From positions 1 to 64,000 of the forward strand of contig NZ_VWNC01000011.1 of assembly GCF_013387455.1 (NCBI RefSeq): a DNA stretch of 64,000 nucleotides, read 5' to 3'. The position numbers and the translations under genes were made by a program. The notes below the pieces were generated by a model. That model searched no databases, was not told where the DNA came from, and saw nothing but the letters and a program-made list of their open reading frames with translations. Each line of letters begins with the position of its first letter. Within the stretch, counting starts at the first letter, position 1. This DNA comes from Mariprofundus sp. NF (GTDB lineage: Bacteria > Pseudomonadota > Zetaproteobacteria > Mariprofundales > Mariprofundaceae). This document shows positions 34,403 to 44,685 of this stretch, piece by piece.

Positions 34403-35923
34403 ATGAGACAGGTACTAATTAAAATATCGCTTTTCATTGCGTTGTTGCTGCCAGCTCAGCTTGCCTTTGCTGAAACTGAATCGGCAGGTATCGATGCGTT
34501 TTTCGGCACGCTTAATGGTTATCTGGCATCGGTTCTTTTTTATGATGTGATGCCGGGTAAAGGTGCCATGCCATTTATTGTGGCCTGGCTGATTGTCGGT
34601 GCTGTTTATCTCACCATCCGTTTTGGTTTTATCAATCTGCGCATGATGGGCCATGCCCTGCAGGTGATCAGGGGCAAGTACCGTTCATCTGATGATGTCG
34701 GTGAGGTCTCACCATTTCAGGCGCTGACCACAGCACTCTCAGCAACCGTGGGTCTTGGTAATATCGCAGGTGTGGCTATTGCCGTGAGTATTGGTGGTCC
34801 CGGTGCAACCTTCTGGATGATTGTAGCCGGATTCTTCGGTATGACCGCCAAGTTCACCGAAGTGACACTGGCCCAGATGTACCGAGAATTCCGCCCTGAT
34901 GGCCATGTCATGGGTGGTGCCATGCAGTATCTCTCCAAAGGTTTTGCCGAGAAGGGGATGGCCGGAATGGGTAAGGCTCTGGCTGTGCTGTTTGCTATTC
35001 TCTGTGTCGGAGCATCACTGGGCGGTGGCAATGCCTTTCAGGTATCTCAGGCGCTAGGCGCGGTTCAGAATGAGATATCCTTCTTCAAAGATTATCCGTG
35101 GGTGTTTGGTGTGTTTATGGCCACAGCTGTGGGTATCGTGATTATTGGTGGCATCAAGCGCATTGCCCATGCTGCTGAGGCACTGGTGCCCACCATGGTA
35201 TTTATCTATCTCACGGCATGTCTGTGGATTATCCTCACCTCTATCAGTGATGTGCCTGCTGCCATCACTCTGATTGTTTCTGAAGCCTTTGCACCGACAG
35301 CTGTTGCCGGTGGCCTGATTGGTGTGCTGGTGCAGGGCTTTAAACGAGCTGCATTCTCCAGTGAAGCTGGAATCGGATCTGCGGCTATTGCCCACTCTGC
35401 TGCATCGGTGAAATATCCGGTGCGTCAGGGTTTTGTAGCACTCTATGAGCCGTTCATCGATACCGTGGTGATCTGCACGATGACGGCACTGGTGATTGTT
35501 CTGACCGGTGTCTACAACGCACCGGAACATGCTGCTCTGGTAGAGGCGAGCAAGGGGGCAGCCCTTACTGCCGTGGCCTTTGGCTCGGTCATCTCATGGT
35601 TTCCGGTGATTCTCTCCATTTCAGTCGTGCTGTTTGCCTACTCCACAATGATCTCATGGTCCTATTATGGCGAGCGCTGCTGGACCTATGTCTTCGGGGA
35701 GCGTTTCTCGATGGTATATCGATTGATGTTTCTGATGTTTATCGTACTGGCATCGCTGGTGAGTGCAGGCAATATCCTTGATTTCAGTGACCTGTTACTG
35801 CTCTCCATGGCATTCCCGAATTTCCTCGCCCTCTATCTGTTACAGGATAAGGTGGCCGATGCGTTGAAGGATTATCTGGCCCGCCTGCGCAGCGGTCAGC
35901 TGGATAGAGAGGTGGGGCGGTAA
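34403..35923 (+). CDS. Alanine/glycine:sodium symporter (AGCS family)
   Basis: The 506-residue protein has an N-terminal hydrophobic segment that looks like a signal peptide (LFIALLLPAQLAFA) and about ten further membrane helices. Family hallmarks are present: SPFQALTTALSATVGLGNIAGVA, GPGATFWMIVAGFFGM, AKFTEVTLAQMYR, GGGNAFQV and RAAFSSEAGIGSAAIAHSAA. AGCS carriers import alanine or glycine together with sodium ions across the inner membrane. It is a single gene with its own leader. It fits a sodium-using lifestyle together with the oxaloacetate decarboxylase pump and Na+/phosphate carrier further on. Confidence 0.9.
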   Translation: MRQVLIKISLFIALLLPAQLAFAETESAGIDAFFGTLNGYLASVLFYDVMPGKGAMPFIVAWLIVGAVYLTIRFGFINLRMMGHALQVIRGKYRSSDDVGEVSPFQALTTALSATVGLGNIAGVAIAVSIGGPGATFWMIVAGFFGMTAKFTEVTLAQMYREFRPDGHVMGGAMQYLSKGFAEKGMAGMGKALAVLFAILCVGASLGGGNAFQVSQALGAVQNEISFFKDYPWVFGVFMATAVGIVIIGGIKRIAHAAEALVPTMVFIYLTACLWIILTSISDVPAAITLIVSEAFAPTAVAGGLIGVLVQGFKRAAFSSEAGIGSAAIAHSAASVKYPVRQGFVALYEPFIDTVVICTMTALVIVLTGVYNAPEHAALVEASKGAALTAVAFGSVISWFPVILSISVVLFAYSTMISWSYYGERCWTYVFGERFSMVYRLMFLMFIVLASLVSAGNILDFSDLLLLSMAFPNFLALYLLQDKVADALKDYLARLRSGQLDREVGR

Positions 35924-36071
35924 ATAGTTCTTCATCTTATTGCAGTTGAGTCGGGTTAGGCAGTTTCGTTGTTTTATGCTATAACTGATAGAGGCTGTCA
36001 GGGAGTTCAAAAGGGATAGCACAATTTGATAGGGCATAGGAGTTGCCATGGTCCAGGAGAGACAGCTGTAG

Positions 36072-37919
36072 ATGCATCGGATATTCTCAGGATACGAAGG
36101 TGCTGCACCTGATGAGCGCAGCCAGCATGGTCTGTTACTCGTCTTTTATTCGTTCTCTGTTCTGCTTGAGACCGTTTTCAGTTATATCAATTACATGCAT
36201 GGCCTGCAGCTGCTCTCACTGGTGCAGATAATCTCCGTCGTTGTGTTGGTGCCGTGGTTGGTGACGGGGCTGCAACAGAGATGGTTACCTTATCCTCGTG
36301 AAGTTCTACTTAGTTGCATCTTTATTGTCTTGGGCATGCTGATTGTTGATGGTGGCATTGGTAATACAGGTATCTACTGGGCACAGATGTTTCCCTTTGC
36401 TGCATTTATGTTGATGGGGATTCGTCTGGGTTGGCATTGGAGTGGTGCATTTATCATCTTTTATGCCACGCTGCTTCTGTTGCATGGTCTGCAGGTCATC
36501 GATTTTACATATGATCACGATACCCTCAATTATGCGCCCTCCATGTTTTTTGTTTTCACATTGACCGCATACCTGTTTCAACGTCAACAGGAGCGGCGAC
36601 AGTTTGATCTGAACCGTGTTAACTTAAGTCTGAAAGAGAGTGAGCAGAAGCTTACAGAGGCCAAAGAGGATCTGGAAAACATAGTGCAACTGCGCACCAT
36701 CCAGTTGCAGCAGATCAATGAAAAACTCAGCAGAGAAGTGGACGAGAAGATTGAGGCGATTCAGCAGCATGAGCTTGCAGAGATGAAATATCAGCATGCC
36801 CAGAAGATGGATGCCCTTGGCACACTGGTGGGTGGCATTGCCCACGACTTCAATAATATGCTCTCCGGTATTTCTGCAAATCTCTATCTTCTGCAGCGCA
36901 AAGTGGAAGCGCCTGATCTCAAGAAGCGCATTGATAAGATCGGTGATCTGACCATGCATGCGGCTGAAATGATTCGTCAGCTGATGACCTTTGCCCGTAA
37001 AGATGATGTAGATCTAAAGGTGTTTAATCTGGGGCTGTTTATCAAAGAGGCGTACAAGCTGGCGAAGATATCCATCCCTGCCGATATTCGCTGTGAGTGT
37101 CAGTTCCCTCAGGAGGATCAGATGATCAGGGGAGAGGCGACCCAGATCCAGCAGATTCTGATGAACTTGATGAATAATGCCCGTGACGCGCTTAAAGGTG
37201 TTGATGCTCCTTTTATATCAGTCTCTCTGACGCCGAGCAGGGTTGATGAATCTATTATCATAAATCAGCAGGAGATATTGCCGGGAAATTATACCATTCT
37301 CTCTGTTCAGGATAATGGCTGTGGTATGAGCGAATCTGAAGTTAGCCATATTTTTGAACCCTTTTATACCACCAAGGCGGTAGGTGCTGGAACCGGGCTC
37401 GGGCTCTCAATGGTCTATGGCGCTGTTCACTCTCACGGTGGTTATATTGATGTGGTCAGCTATCCGGGCTCGGGTACACGCTTTAGTATCTATTTCCCCA
37501 TCGTGGATGGGCAGGAGGGCATGCATCTGAAAAGCAGTGTAGTAGAGCAAGGTCATCAGGAGACAATCCTTCTGGTCGATGATGATGAATCACTGCTTGA
37601 GGCAAATGAACAGCTGCTTATCGAGCTTGGTTACCAGGTGATGACGGCAAAAAATGGATTTCAGGCTGTGGAAGTTTATAGAAACAAAATTGATAGTATC
37701 GATCTTATTTTGATGGATGTGGTGATGCCGGTACTCGGTGGGCATGCTGCTGCCGAGCAGATTCGTAAAATCAATCCTGAGGTGAAGGTACTTTTTGTCA
37801 CTGGTTACGACAAAACACATGAATCGACTTGTGAAATGGTCAGCGAATGGGAGATCGTGCTGAATAAACCACTGGCTGTTGATGAGTTAAGCAGGGCAAT
37901 CCGTGAGAAACTCTCCTGA
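36072..37919 (+). CDS. Membrane hybrid histidine kinase with receiver
   Basis: This 615-residue protein has five or six membrane helices in its first 165 residues (HGLLLVFYSFSVLLETVF, ISVVVLVPWLVTGL, LLSCIFIVLGMLIVDGGI, SGAFIIFYATLLLLHGL, MFFVFTLTAYLF), then a coiled-coil linker. HisKA carries [13 protein letters not shown], HATPase has NLMNNARDAL and GTGLGLSMVYG, and the C-terminal receiver LILMDVVMPVLGG. There is no separate periplasmic domain, so the signal is probably sensed within the membrane or by the bundle itself. GGAGAG lies upstream of the ATG at 36072. It is monocistronic, with no regulator alongside. Confidence 0.85.
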   Translation: MHRIFSGYEGAAPDERSQHGLLLVFYSFSVLLETVFSYINYMHGLQLLSLVQIISVVVLVPWLVTGLQQRWLPYPREVLLSCIFIVLGMLIVDGGIGNTGIYWAQMFPFAAFMLMGIRLGWHWSGAFIIFYATLLLLHGLQVIDFTYDHDTLNYAPSMFFVFTLTAYLFQRQQERRQFDLNRVNLSLKESEQKLTEAKEDLENIVQLRTIQLQQINEKLSREVDEKIEAIQQHELAEMKYQHAQKMDALGTLVGGIAHDFNNMLSGISANLYLLQRKVEAPDLKKRIDKIGDLTMHAAEMIRQLMTFARKDDVDLKVFNLGLFIKEAYKLAKISIPADIRCECQFPQEDQMIRGEATQIQQILMNLMNNARDALKGVDAPFISVSLTPSRVDESIIINQQEILPGNYTILSVQDNGCGMSESEVSHIFEPFYTTKAVGAGTGLGLSMVYGAVHSHGGYIDVVSYPGSGTRFSIYFPIVDGQEGMHLKSSVVEQGHQETILLVDDDESLLEANEQLLIELGYQVMTAKNGFQAVEVYRNKIDSIDLILMDVVMPVLGGHAAAEQIRKINPEVKVLFVTGYDKTHESTCEMVSEWEIVLNKPLAVDELSRAIREKLS

Positions 37920-38040
37920 GTAATCTGTAGTAATATCAACTATTCTGCGTGTGACACGACTCACATCCACCTCTAAATTTATCTCTAAGATTCGCTCCAT
38001 GAGCAGGTGACCGGATTGGTTATCTGGCAAGGAGGTCAAC

Positions 38041-38217
38041 ATGGGTTTTCTTAACAGTGTGATGGATAGTGTTGCAATGAACAGACTCAAGTATGAGAGC
38101 GAACTGGTGGCCGCAACCTCAATTTGCCAGATATTCGGTGAGGAACCTGCTGATGCCCATGGTTATGAAGATAGCGCTGGTGAGTGTTTTTACACATCTT
38201 ATCAGGTGATGATCTGA
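38041..38217 (+). CDS. 58-residue small protein, unknown function
   Basis: AAGGAGG stands six bases before the ATG, an excellent ribosome site. The product begins MGFLNSVMDSVAMNRLKYE and ends in a Tyr/Ser-rich tail (GECFYTSYQVMI); it has two Cys and no membrane helix. No family is recognised. The good ribosome site and the following small gene in the same direction suggest a real two-gene unit between a kinase and thpR. Confidence 0.55.
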   Translation: MGFLNSVMDSVAMNRLKYESELVAATSICQIFGEEPADAHGYEDSAGECFYTSYQVMI

Positions 38218-38256
38218 CCATAAAAGGCAAGCCGCAGATATTAAGAGGGGGATCAA

Positions 38257-38370
38257 ATGAGTTTTCGGAAAAAAACAGTGATTCAGATGGATGATCGTAG
38301 CGATGAAGTGTTTCAGCGCGCCTATAACGGTGTGATGTATGATATTCCTGAGTGGTTGAACGGTTTCTAA
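38257..38370 (+). CDS. 37-residue small protein, unknown function
   Basis: GAGGGGG precedes the ATG by five bases. The product starts MSFRKKTVIQMDDRSDEV and ends DIPEWLNGF. It is hydrophilic with mixed charge. It lies 39 bases after the 58-residue gene, with a terminator 75 bases downstream, so the two look like a micro-protein operon. The function is unknown. Confidence 0.5.
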   Translation: MSFRKKTVIQMDDRSDEVFQRAYNGVMYDIPEWLNGF

Positions 38371-38443
38371 TCACAACATGAGTTAATTCGACTGCACGGT
38401 TTTCATATTAAGGTGCTGATGCGGTCCAATAGCAGAGCTGACA

Positions 38444-38472
38444 GGGCAGGAGTTTATACTCCTGCCTTTTTT
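38444..38472 (+). terminator. Intrinsic terminator after the micro-protein genes
   Basis: GGCAGGAGT (38445-38453) and ACTCCTGCC (38458-38466) form a 9-bp stem with a TTAT loop, followed by six T. This is a textbook intrinsic terminator and supports transcription through the two small genes. Confidence 0.85.
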
Positions 38473-38523
38473 ATGGTTTGAAATAAGTGGAGATTTAATC
38501 TGCCGCTGCCATATGATCCCTGC

Positions 38524-39129
38524 ATGCGCCTGTTTACCGGTATTGAAATTCCAGACTCTGTGAAAGAGCAGTTGATGCTCTGGTGGTCGGCATCATGCCC
38601 TGCACTGGAAGCTGAGCAGTGGCGAGCGGTCTCACCACACTTGTGGCATCTGACGCTGGCATTTTATGGCGAAGTATCGGGACATGAGGCTGATGACATT
38701 GCTGAAGAGCTGGCCCAGTGCACATCCGAAGCAGCGCCAATCAGCCTGAAAACGGGTGGATATGGCCTGTTTGCAAAGCCATCAAAAGCGCGAGTGTTCT
38801 GGGTGGGGGTTGAGGAAGATCCCGATTGCAATAGCCTTAAACATCTTGCCCGTTGTTGCAGACGGGCAGGGCATGCTACCGTTCGCAAACGCACGGCCAG
38901 AGAGGCGGCTTTTCAAGCCCACATCACAGTTGCCCGATCCACTGCCCAGCATGGGTTTTTGGACCTGCAGCGACTGCAGATGATGGCCGATGTGCCAGAG
39001 ATTAACTGGCGTGCGGACAGGATTAACCTGTACCAGTCCATATTAAAGCCTGAAGGGCCGCAATACCGGCGACTGGAAACATTTGAATTGAACAGTTCGA
39101 GGTTTCGAACGAGGGGAAAATATGTCTGA
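38524..39129 (+). CDS. thpR: RNA 2',3'-cyclic phosphodiesterase
   Basis: The 201-residue protein belongs to the 2H phosphoesterase (LigT/ThpR) family. The two HxT/S motifs are HLTLAFYG near residue 43 and HITVARS near residue 137. The family hydrolyses RNA 2',3'-cyclic phosphates and can ligate tRNA halves in reverse. The recA start lies eight bases before its stop, so thpR and recA are co-transcribed. The start at 38524 has no clear ribosome site, though the N-terminus [10 protein letters not shown] is that of the family. Confidence 0.88.
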   Translation: MRLFTGIEIPDSVKEQLMLWWSASCPALEAEQWRAVSPHLWHLTLAFYGEVSGHEADDIAEELAQCTSEAAPISLKTGGYGLFAKPSKARVFWVGVEEDPDCNSLKHLARCCRRAGHATVRKRTAREAAFQAHITVARSTAQHGFLDLQRLQMMADVPEINWRADRINLYQSILKPEGPQYRRLETFELNSSRFRTRGKYV

Positions 39130-40129
39130 TAAAAGCAAAGCACTGGAATCCGCACTGAGCCAGATTGAACGTCAGTTTGGTAAAGGCACAGTGATGCGTC
39201 TGGGTGATAATGCCAAGGTGCCTGTTGAGGTGATCCCCAGCGGTTCACTGGCACTGGATGTTGCCCTCGGAATTGGTGGTTATCCGCGTGGCCGTGTGGT
39301 TGAAATTTACGGCCCTGAGTCATCGGGTAAAACCACGATGGCGCTGCATGCGATTGCAGAAGCCCAACGTATGGGTGGTTCAGCTGCCTTTGTTGATGCC
39401 GAGCATGCACTGGATCCCAATTATGCTGAAAAGCTTGGCGTGGATGTTGATAACCTGCTGGTTTCACAGCCCGATTCCGGTGAGCAGGCGTTGGAAGTGG
39501 TGGATATGCTGACCCGCTCCGGTGCACTCGATGTGATCGTGGTCGATTCTGTAGCTGCCCTGACGCCGAAATCAGAGCTGGAAGGTGACATGGGCGACTC
39601 GCACATGGGCCTGCATGCACGTCTGATGAGTCAGGCCCTGCGTAAACTCACCGGTTCTATTTCCCGCTCCAATACAACGATTATCTTCATCAACCAGATT
39701 CGTATGAAGATCGGTGTGATGTTCGGCAATCCTGAAACCACTACCGGTGGTAATGCGCTGAAGTTTTATGCTTCAGTCAGGCTGGATGTGCGCCGTACAG
39801 GTTCGATCAAGAAGGGTGATGAGATACTTGGCAATGAGACCCGAGTGAAAGTGGTGAAAAACAAGATGGCGCCACCATTTAAGAAGGCGGAATTCTCGAT
39901 CATGTATGGTGAAGGTGTATCCCATGCCGGTGAAGTGCTTGATATGGGCGTGCAGTACGGCTTTGTGAACAAGAGCGGCGCCTGGTATGCCAAAGATAAT
40001 GAGAAGATCGGCCAGGGCAGGGATAACACCATCAACTTCCTCAAGGCCAATCCTGAAATATTGGCAGAGATCGAAACCAAGGTGCGTACAGAGCTGGGTT
40101 TGATCGATGAGGTTGCAGGCGCTGAATAA
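39122..40129 (+). CDS. recA: Recombinase RecA
   Basis: The 335-residue protein is a standard RecA: Walker [13 protein letters not shown] near residue 66, [17 protein letters not shown], Walker [13 protein letters not shown], loop L1 [19 protein letters not shown], loop L2 ending [18 protein letters not shown]. It forms filaments on single-stranded DNA for recombination and SOS induction. The start overlaps thpR, and recX overlaps its end. I saw no clear LexA box close to the thpR start, so SOS control is not evident here. The acidic C-terminal tail is short (EVAGAE). Confidence 0.97.
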   Translation: MSDKSKALESALSQIERQFGKGTVMRLGDNAKVPVEVIPSGSLALDVALGIGGYPRGRVVEIYGPESSGKTTMALHAIAEAQRMGGSAAFVDAEHALDPNYAEKLGVDVDNLLVSQPDSGEQALEVVDMLTRSGALDVIVVDSVAALTPKSELEGDMGDSHMGLHARLMSQALRKLTGSISRSNTTIIFINQIRMKIGVMFGNPETTTGGNALKFYASVRLDVRRTGSIKKGDEILGNETRVKVVKNKMAPPFKKAEFSIMYGEGVSHAGEVLDMGVQYGFVNKSGAWYAKDNEKIGQGRDNTINFLKANPEILAEIETKVRTELGLIDEVAGAE

Positions 40130-40577
40130 AGAGGAGCTGGCAGCATACACATATGCTGTCCGACTACTGAGCCAACGCGAGTTTAATACCCGTGAGATGG
40201 CTGATCGTCTTGCCAATCGCGATTATGATGCAGAGATCGTCACTGAAGTTATCAGGCAACTTAAGTCTGATAACTACCTCAGTGAACAGCGTTATGCCGA
40301 AGCATTTCTGCGTTCACGCCTGAAACGGGGCGAGGCGCCATGGCTGGCGGCTCAAAAAGCAAAGCAGAAGGGCGCTGAATCTTCAGCCCTGCAGGCAGCG
40401 CTTGCTGAGATTAGTGAGGCTTACGATGATGAGCAGGTCTGTTGTGAGTTGCTGGATCAGCGTGATCCGGGCGGCTTGAGATTTGATGATGAGCGGGTCT
40501 GGCAGCGTCAGGCCCGTTTTTTGCGGAATAAGGGGCACAACAGTGCTACGATTCTGCGCGTACTAAAACAGCGATGA
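40107..40577 (+). CDS. recX: Regulatory protein RecX
   Basis: The 156-residue protein has the three-helix repeats of Rec[45 protein letters not shown] and [17 protein letters not shown]. It binds and restrains RecA filaments. Its frame opens with ATG at 40107, 23 bases inside recA; a TTG at 40113 is also possible. Position directly after recA is the common arrangement. Confidence 0.88.
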   Translation: MRLQALNKEELAAYTYAVRLLSQREFNTREMADRLANRDYDAEIVTEVIRQLKSDNYLSEQRYAEAFLRSRLKRGEAPWLAAQKAKQKGAESSALQAALAEISEAYDDEQVCCELLDQRDPGGLRFDDERVWQRQARFLRNKGHNSATILRVLKQR

Positions 40578-40632
40578 TGGTGGGACTGAAATCCTTACAC
40601 AGCTGTTATTTGAATAAGGTGGAGGATTCCCG

Positions 40633-43248
40633 GTGAAAACATCCGAGATTCGACAGAAATTTTTAGATTACTTTGCAGGCAAAGGGCATGAGGTTGTGGC
40701 TTCAAGCTCGCTTGTGCCGCATGGTGATCCAACCCTGATGTTTACCAATGCAGGCATGGTTCCGTTTAAACATGTTTTCCTCGGTAATGAATCCCGCCCT
40801 TATGTGACTGCAACCTCCAGTCAGAAGTGTGTGCGTGCCGGTGGTAAACACAACGATCTGGAAAATGTCGGTCATACTGCCCGTCATCACACCTTTTTTG
40901 AAATGCTGGGTAACTTCTCCTTTGGCGACTATTTCAAGCATGATGCGATCCGCTATGCTTGGGAGTTTCTCACGGTTGAGATGAAACTTGATGCCGACCG
41001 CCTGTTTGTCACCGTCTTTGAAGAGGATGATGAGGCTTACGATATCTGGGTTAACGAGATCGGTGTTCCAGCTGAGAGAGTTGCCCGTATCGGTGCCAAG
41101 GATAATTTCTGGGCCATGGGTGATACAGGCCCCTGCGGCCCATGCTCTGAGATCTTTTTCGATCACGGCGCCGATGTCTGGGGTGGCCCTCCGGGAACAC
41201 CTGAAGAGGAGGGCGACCGTTATATCGAGATCTGGAATCTCGTGTTCATGCAGTATAACCGCGATGAAGAGGGAACACTGACGCCGCTGCCTAAACCCTC
41301 TGTTGATACAGGCATGGGGCTGGAGCGCATGACTGCGGTGATGCAGGGCGTACACAACAATTACGATATCGATCTGTTCAAGGGGCTGATTGCTGCTGCA
41401 TGCAGAGAGATCGGCATTAAGTTTGGAGAGAATGCCGAGTCTGATGTTTCACTGCGTGTTCTGGCCGATCATCTGCGCTCAGTAGCGTTTCTGCTTGCTG
41501 ATGGTGTGCTGCCCAGCAATGAGGGGCGTGGTTTTGTCCTGAGACGAATTCTACGTCGTGCCTGCCGTCATGGCCGTCTGTTGGGTAAACAAGAGGCATT
41601 TATCTACAAACTGGTGGATGCACTGGTGATTGAGATGGGTAGTCACTTTGTTGAACTGCGCGAAGGTCAGGCCAACATTGAGCAGGTGATCCGCATCGAG
41701 GAAGAGCGTTTTATCAAAACACTGGATAAGGGATTGAAACTGGTGGAGCAGGCTGTAGCCGATGCAGGTGAGGGCGGCGTGATTCCGGGTAAAACCCTGT
41801 TCACGCTTTACGATACCTTCGGCTTCCCGACCGATCTGACTGCCGACATTCTTAAAGGTACGAATACCGGACTGGATATGGCTGGTTTTGACACCTGCAT
41901 GCAGGAGCAGCGCACCCGTGCGCGTGCCGCATGGGGTGGAAGTGGCGAAGCCAGTCTGCCCAAAGCACTGTTCGAGTTGCGCGAGAAACATGGCCCGACC
42001 GAATTCCTCGGTTATACAACCCTGAATGCTGAAGGTGTGATTACGGGCCTGATCAAAGATGGCGAAGCTGTTGAATCGCTGAGTGAAGGCGATGAGGCGT
42101 GGCTGATCTGTAACCAGACACCATTTTATGGCGAGTCCGGTGGCCAGGTTGGCGATACCGGTGTGATCATCTCTGGTGATGCCGAGTTTGTGGTCAGCGA
42201 CAGCAAGAAGCTGCTCTCGGATCTGTTTGTGCATGTCGGCAAGGTAAAGCGGGGCACGTTAACTGTTCAGGGTATTGCTAATCTGTCCGTTGGTGGCGAA
42301 CGCCGTGATGCAATCCGTCGCAATCATACGGCAACGCACCTGATGCATTCGGTACTGCGTGAGGTATTGGGCGATCATGTGAAGCAGGCTGGATCTCTCG
42401 TTAATCCTGAGAGATTACGATTTGATTTCAACCACTTCCAGCCTATAGCTAAAGAAGAACTGCATAAGATTGAGGCTGCAGTGAATGCGGCAGTCTGGGC
42501 TAATGACCCGGTCCAGACCAAGCTTATGACTCAGGATGAAGCGGTTGCTTCAGGTGCTATGGCGCTGTTCGGCGAGAAGTATGGTGATGAGGTGCGCGTG
42601 GTCTCTGCAGGCTTCTCCACCGAGCTTTGTGGTGGCACCCATGTGAAACGTACCGGTGATATCGGTCCGTTCCGTATCGCGTCGGAAACCGGTATTGCAG
42701 CAGGTGTACGCCGTATTGAAGCGGTGACAGGCCCGGCAGCTTACCAGAGTTTTATTGCTGATATCGATACCCTGAATGAGACGGCCGGTGCCTTGAAGGT
42801 GCGTCCGTTTGAAGCGTCTGATGCGGTATCAAACCTGCAGGCTAAGTTGAAAGAGACAGAGAGAGAGCTGACCAGTCTGCGTGCCAAACAGTCAACCGGT
42901 CTGTTGGATGATCTGATTACATCGGCTGTTGAAGTCAATGGTGTGAAGCTGCTGGCTGCAGAAGTATCCGGCGTGAAGGATATGCGCGACTTCATGGATA
43001 AAGCCAAGGGCAAGATGAAATCCGGTGTTCTGGTGTTCGGCCAGAAGAGTGGTCCGAAAGTTCAACTGGTTGCCGGTGTTACTGCCGATCTGGTTGGCAA
43101 ATACAATGCAGGTAATATCGTACGTGAAGTGGCGATCATCTGTGGTGGTAAAGGCGGCGGCAAACCCGATATGGCCATGGCAGGTGGCACTGAGCCTGAT
43201 AAGCTGAAAGAGGCGCTGGCGGCTGTTTCAGGGCTATTGAAAGGGTAA
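40633..43248 (+). CDS. alaS: Alanyl-tRNA synthetase
   Basis: The 871-residue length is standard. The catalytic domain shows SSSLVPHGDPTLMFTNAGM, KCVRAGGKHNDLENVG and the class II GMGLERM. The editing domain carries RNHTATHLMHSVLR and ELCGGTHVKRTGDIG, whose His and Cys residues bind zinc. The C-terminal domain ends in GGKGGGKPDMAMAGG, like other AlaRS. It charges tRNA-Ala and clears mischarged Ser and Gly. GGTGGAGG lies upstream of a GTG-ATG-type start region at 40633. The recA-recX-alaS order is conserved in many proteobacteria. Confidence 0.97.
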   Translation: MKTSEIRQKFLDYFAGKGHEVVASSSLVPHGDPTLMFTNAGMVPFKHVFLGNESRPYVTATSSQKCVRAGGKHNDLENVGHTARHHTFFEMLGNFSFGDYFKHDAIRYAWEFLTVEMKLDADRLFVTVFEEDDEAYDIWVNEIGVPAERVARIGAKDNFWAMGDTGPCGPCSEIFFDHGADVWGGPPGTPEEEGDRYIEIWNLVFMQYNRDEEGTLTPLPKPSVDTGMGLERMTAVMQGVHNNYDIDLFKGLIAAACREIGIKFGENAESDVSLRVLADHLRSVAFLLADGVLPSNEGRGFVLRRILRRACRHGRLLGKQEAFIYKLVDALVIEMGSHFVELREGQANIEQVIRIEEERFIKTLDKGLKLVEQAVADAGEGGVIPGKTLFTLYDTFGFPTDLTADILKGTNTGLDMAGFDTCMQEQRTRARAAWGGSGEASLPKALFELREKHGPTEFLGYTTLNAEGVITGLIKDGEAVESLSEGDEAWLICNQTPFYGESGGQVGDTGVIISGDAEFVVSDSKKLLSDLFVHVGKVKRGTLTVQGIANLSVGGERRDAIRRNHTATHLMHSVLREVLGDHVKQAGSLVNPERLRFDFNHFQPIAKEELHKIEAAVNAAVWANDPVQTKLMTQDEAVASGAMALFGEKYGDEVRVVSAGFSTELCGGTHVKRTGDIGPFRIASETGIAAGVRRIEAVTGPAAYQSFIADIDTLNETAGALKVRPFEASDAVSNLQAKLKETERELTSLRAKQSTGLLDDLITSAVEVNGVKLLAAEVSGVKDMRDFMDKAKGKMKSGVLVFGQKSGPKVQLVAGVTADLVGKYNAGNIVREVAIICGGKGGGKPDMAMAGGTEPDKLKEALAAVSGLLKG

Positions 43249-43251
43249 CCA

Positions 43252-44685
43252 TTGATTGATTGGGGAGTACTCAACGAGCCTGTAGCCATTGGGCTACTTA
43301 TTCTGACTGCACTATTCCTGCTTGGCTGGCTGCTTACCTATCATAATCAAAACAGGAATATCAGCGAACTTGAAGCGGATTTGGCTTCGAAGGAGCTGCT
43401 GGTGGACTCCCACATTCAGGAATCCACTGAACTGAAGATAAACAGTGTTCAGCTCTCAGAACAGCTGCGCAATTCAGTGATGCATATTGGCGATCTTGAG
43501 AAGAGGCTGGCAGCGAGCAGTGCCGCTGTTGATGGGTTAAACCGGGAAATGTCCGATGCCAAGGCCAACATCCGCGAACTTGAAACGCGCAGTAGCGAGG
43601 AGCGTAAATCGTCGGCTGAGAAGCTGGCACTTCTTGAAGATGCGAAGAGTAAACTCGGTAACGAATTCAAAATTCTGGCTAACCAAATTTTTGAGGAGCG
43701 GGGTAAAACCTTTTCCGAACAGAACCGCAATAGCATCGATGAAGTGCTCAAGCCGATGCGCGAACAACTCAGTGAGTTTCGTAAACGAGTGGATGATGTC
43801 CACCTGACCGATTCCAAAGATCGTGCCTCTCTGAAAGAGCATCTGGCGCAGTTGGAGAAACTTAATCGTCAAATGAGTGAAGATGCCGTTGGTCTGACTC
43901 AGGCACTCAAAGGCGAGAGCAAAGCGCAGGGTAACTGGGGAGAAATGATTCTCGAGCGGATACTGGAGACTTCCGGTCTGCGTGAAGGGCATGAGTTTCT
44001 GCGTGAGGACTCCACCACGATTGATGTGAACAGACGCCTGCGCCCGGATGTGATTGTGCGCATGCCCGGTGAAAAGCACATTATTATCGATTCCAAGGTA
44101 TCACTGACCGATTATGAGAGGGCGATATCTTCTACCGACACAAGTGAACGGAGCAGACATACAAAGGCTCTTGTGGGCAGCATGAAGAGCCATATCAAGG
44201 GGCTCGCTGATAAACATTATGCGCATCTTCCCGGCCTGAACTCACCTGATTATGTGTTGATGTTTATGCCCATTGAAGGTGCCTACATGATGGCGATTGA
44301 GGCAGACCAGGGCGTATTCGAAGCGGCCTTTGAGAAGGGGGTGGCAGTGGTAACCCCTTCTACGCTCTATGCAACACTTAAGCTGATTGAGCAGCTCTGG
44401 AGAGCAGAGAAGCAGAGTGAGAATATGGTGAGGTTGATTGATCGGGCCGGAAAGTTACATGACAAGATGGCCTCATTCGTGGAGTCGTTTGAAGAGATCG
44501 GCATGCGTCTGGATCAGGCTCAGAAGGCCTTTGATACATCACTGAATCGTATCAAAACCGGCCCGGGAAATGTGATCAGCCAGATTGATACGCTGGGTAA
44601 ACTTGCAGGCAAGACCAAAAAAGAGCTGCCCAAATATCTAACTGAAACAGCAGCACTGCAGGATCAGACAGAAGAGAAGCCGTGA
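43252..44685 (+). CDS. rmuC: DNA recombination protein RmuC family
   Basis: The 477-residue protein starts with TTG at 43252 just after alaS. It has an N-terminal membrane anchor (AIGLLILTALFLLGWLL), a long coiled coil to about residue 150 and the RmuC domain: KGESKAQGNWGEMILERILE, RRLRPDVIVRMPGEKHIIIDSKVSL, MFMPIEGAYMMAIEAD and a final GPGNVISQIDTLGKLAGKTKKELP. The D...DxK layout is that of a PD-(D/E)XK-like nuclease fold. RmuC limits inversions at repeats, by an unclear mechanism. The next gene overlaps its end by four bases (GTGA). Confidence 0.88.
   Translation: MIDWGVLNEPVAIGLLILTALFLLGWLLTYHNQNRNISELEADLASKELLVDSHIQESTELKINSVQLSEQLRNSVMHIGDLEKRLAASSAAVDGLNREMSDAKANIRELETRSSEERKSSAEKLALLEDAKSKLGNEFKILANQIFEERGKTFSEQNRNSIDEVLKPMREQLSEFRKRVDDVHLTDSKDRASLKEHLAQLEKLNRQMSEDAVGLTQALKGESKAQGNWGEMILERILETSGLREGHEFLREDSTTIDVNRRLRPDVIVRMPGEKHIIIDSKVSLTDYERAISSTDTSERSRHTKALVGSMKSHIKGLADKHYAHLPGLNSPDYVLMFMPIEGAYMMAIEADQGVFEAAFEKGVAVVTPSTLYATLKLIEQLWRAEKQSENMVRLIDRAGKLHDKMASFVESFEEIGMRLDQAQKAFDTSLNRIKTGPGNVISQIDTLGKLAGKTKKELPKYLTETAALQDQTEEKP

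Noticed and set aside
38480-39121. LexA (SOS) box for the thpR-recA unit
   Set aside because: I found no convincing SOS-type inverted repeat by eye; other LexA motifs cannot be excluded.
41551-42234. 227-codon frame antisense to alaS
   Set aside because: It is a shadow of a conserved gene, with no ribosome site and no family motif.
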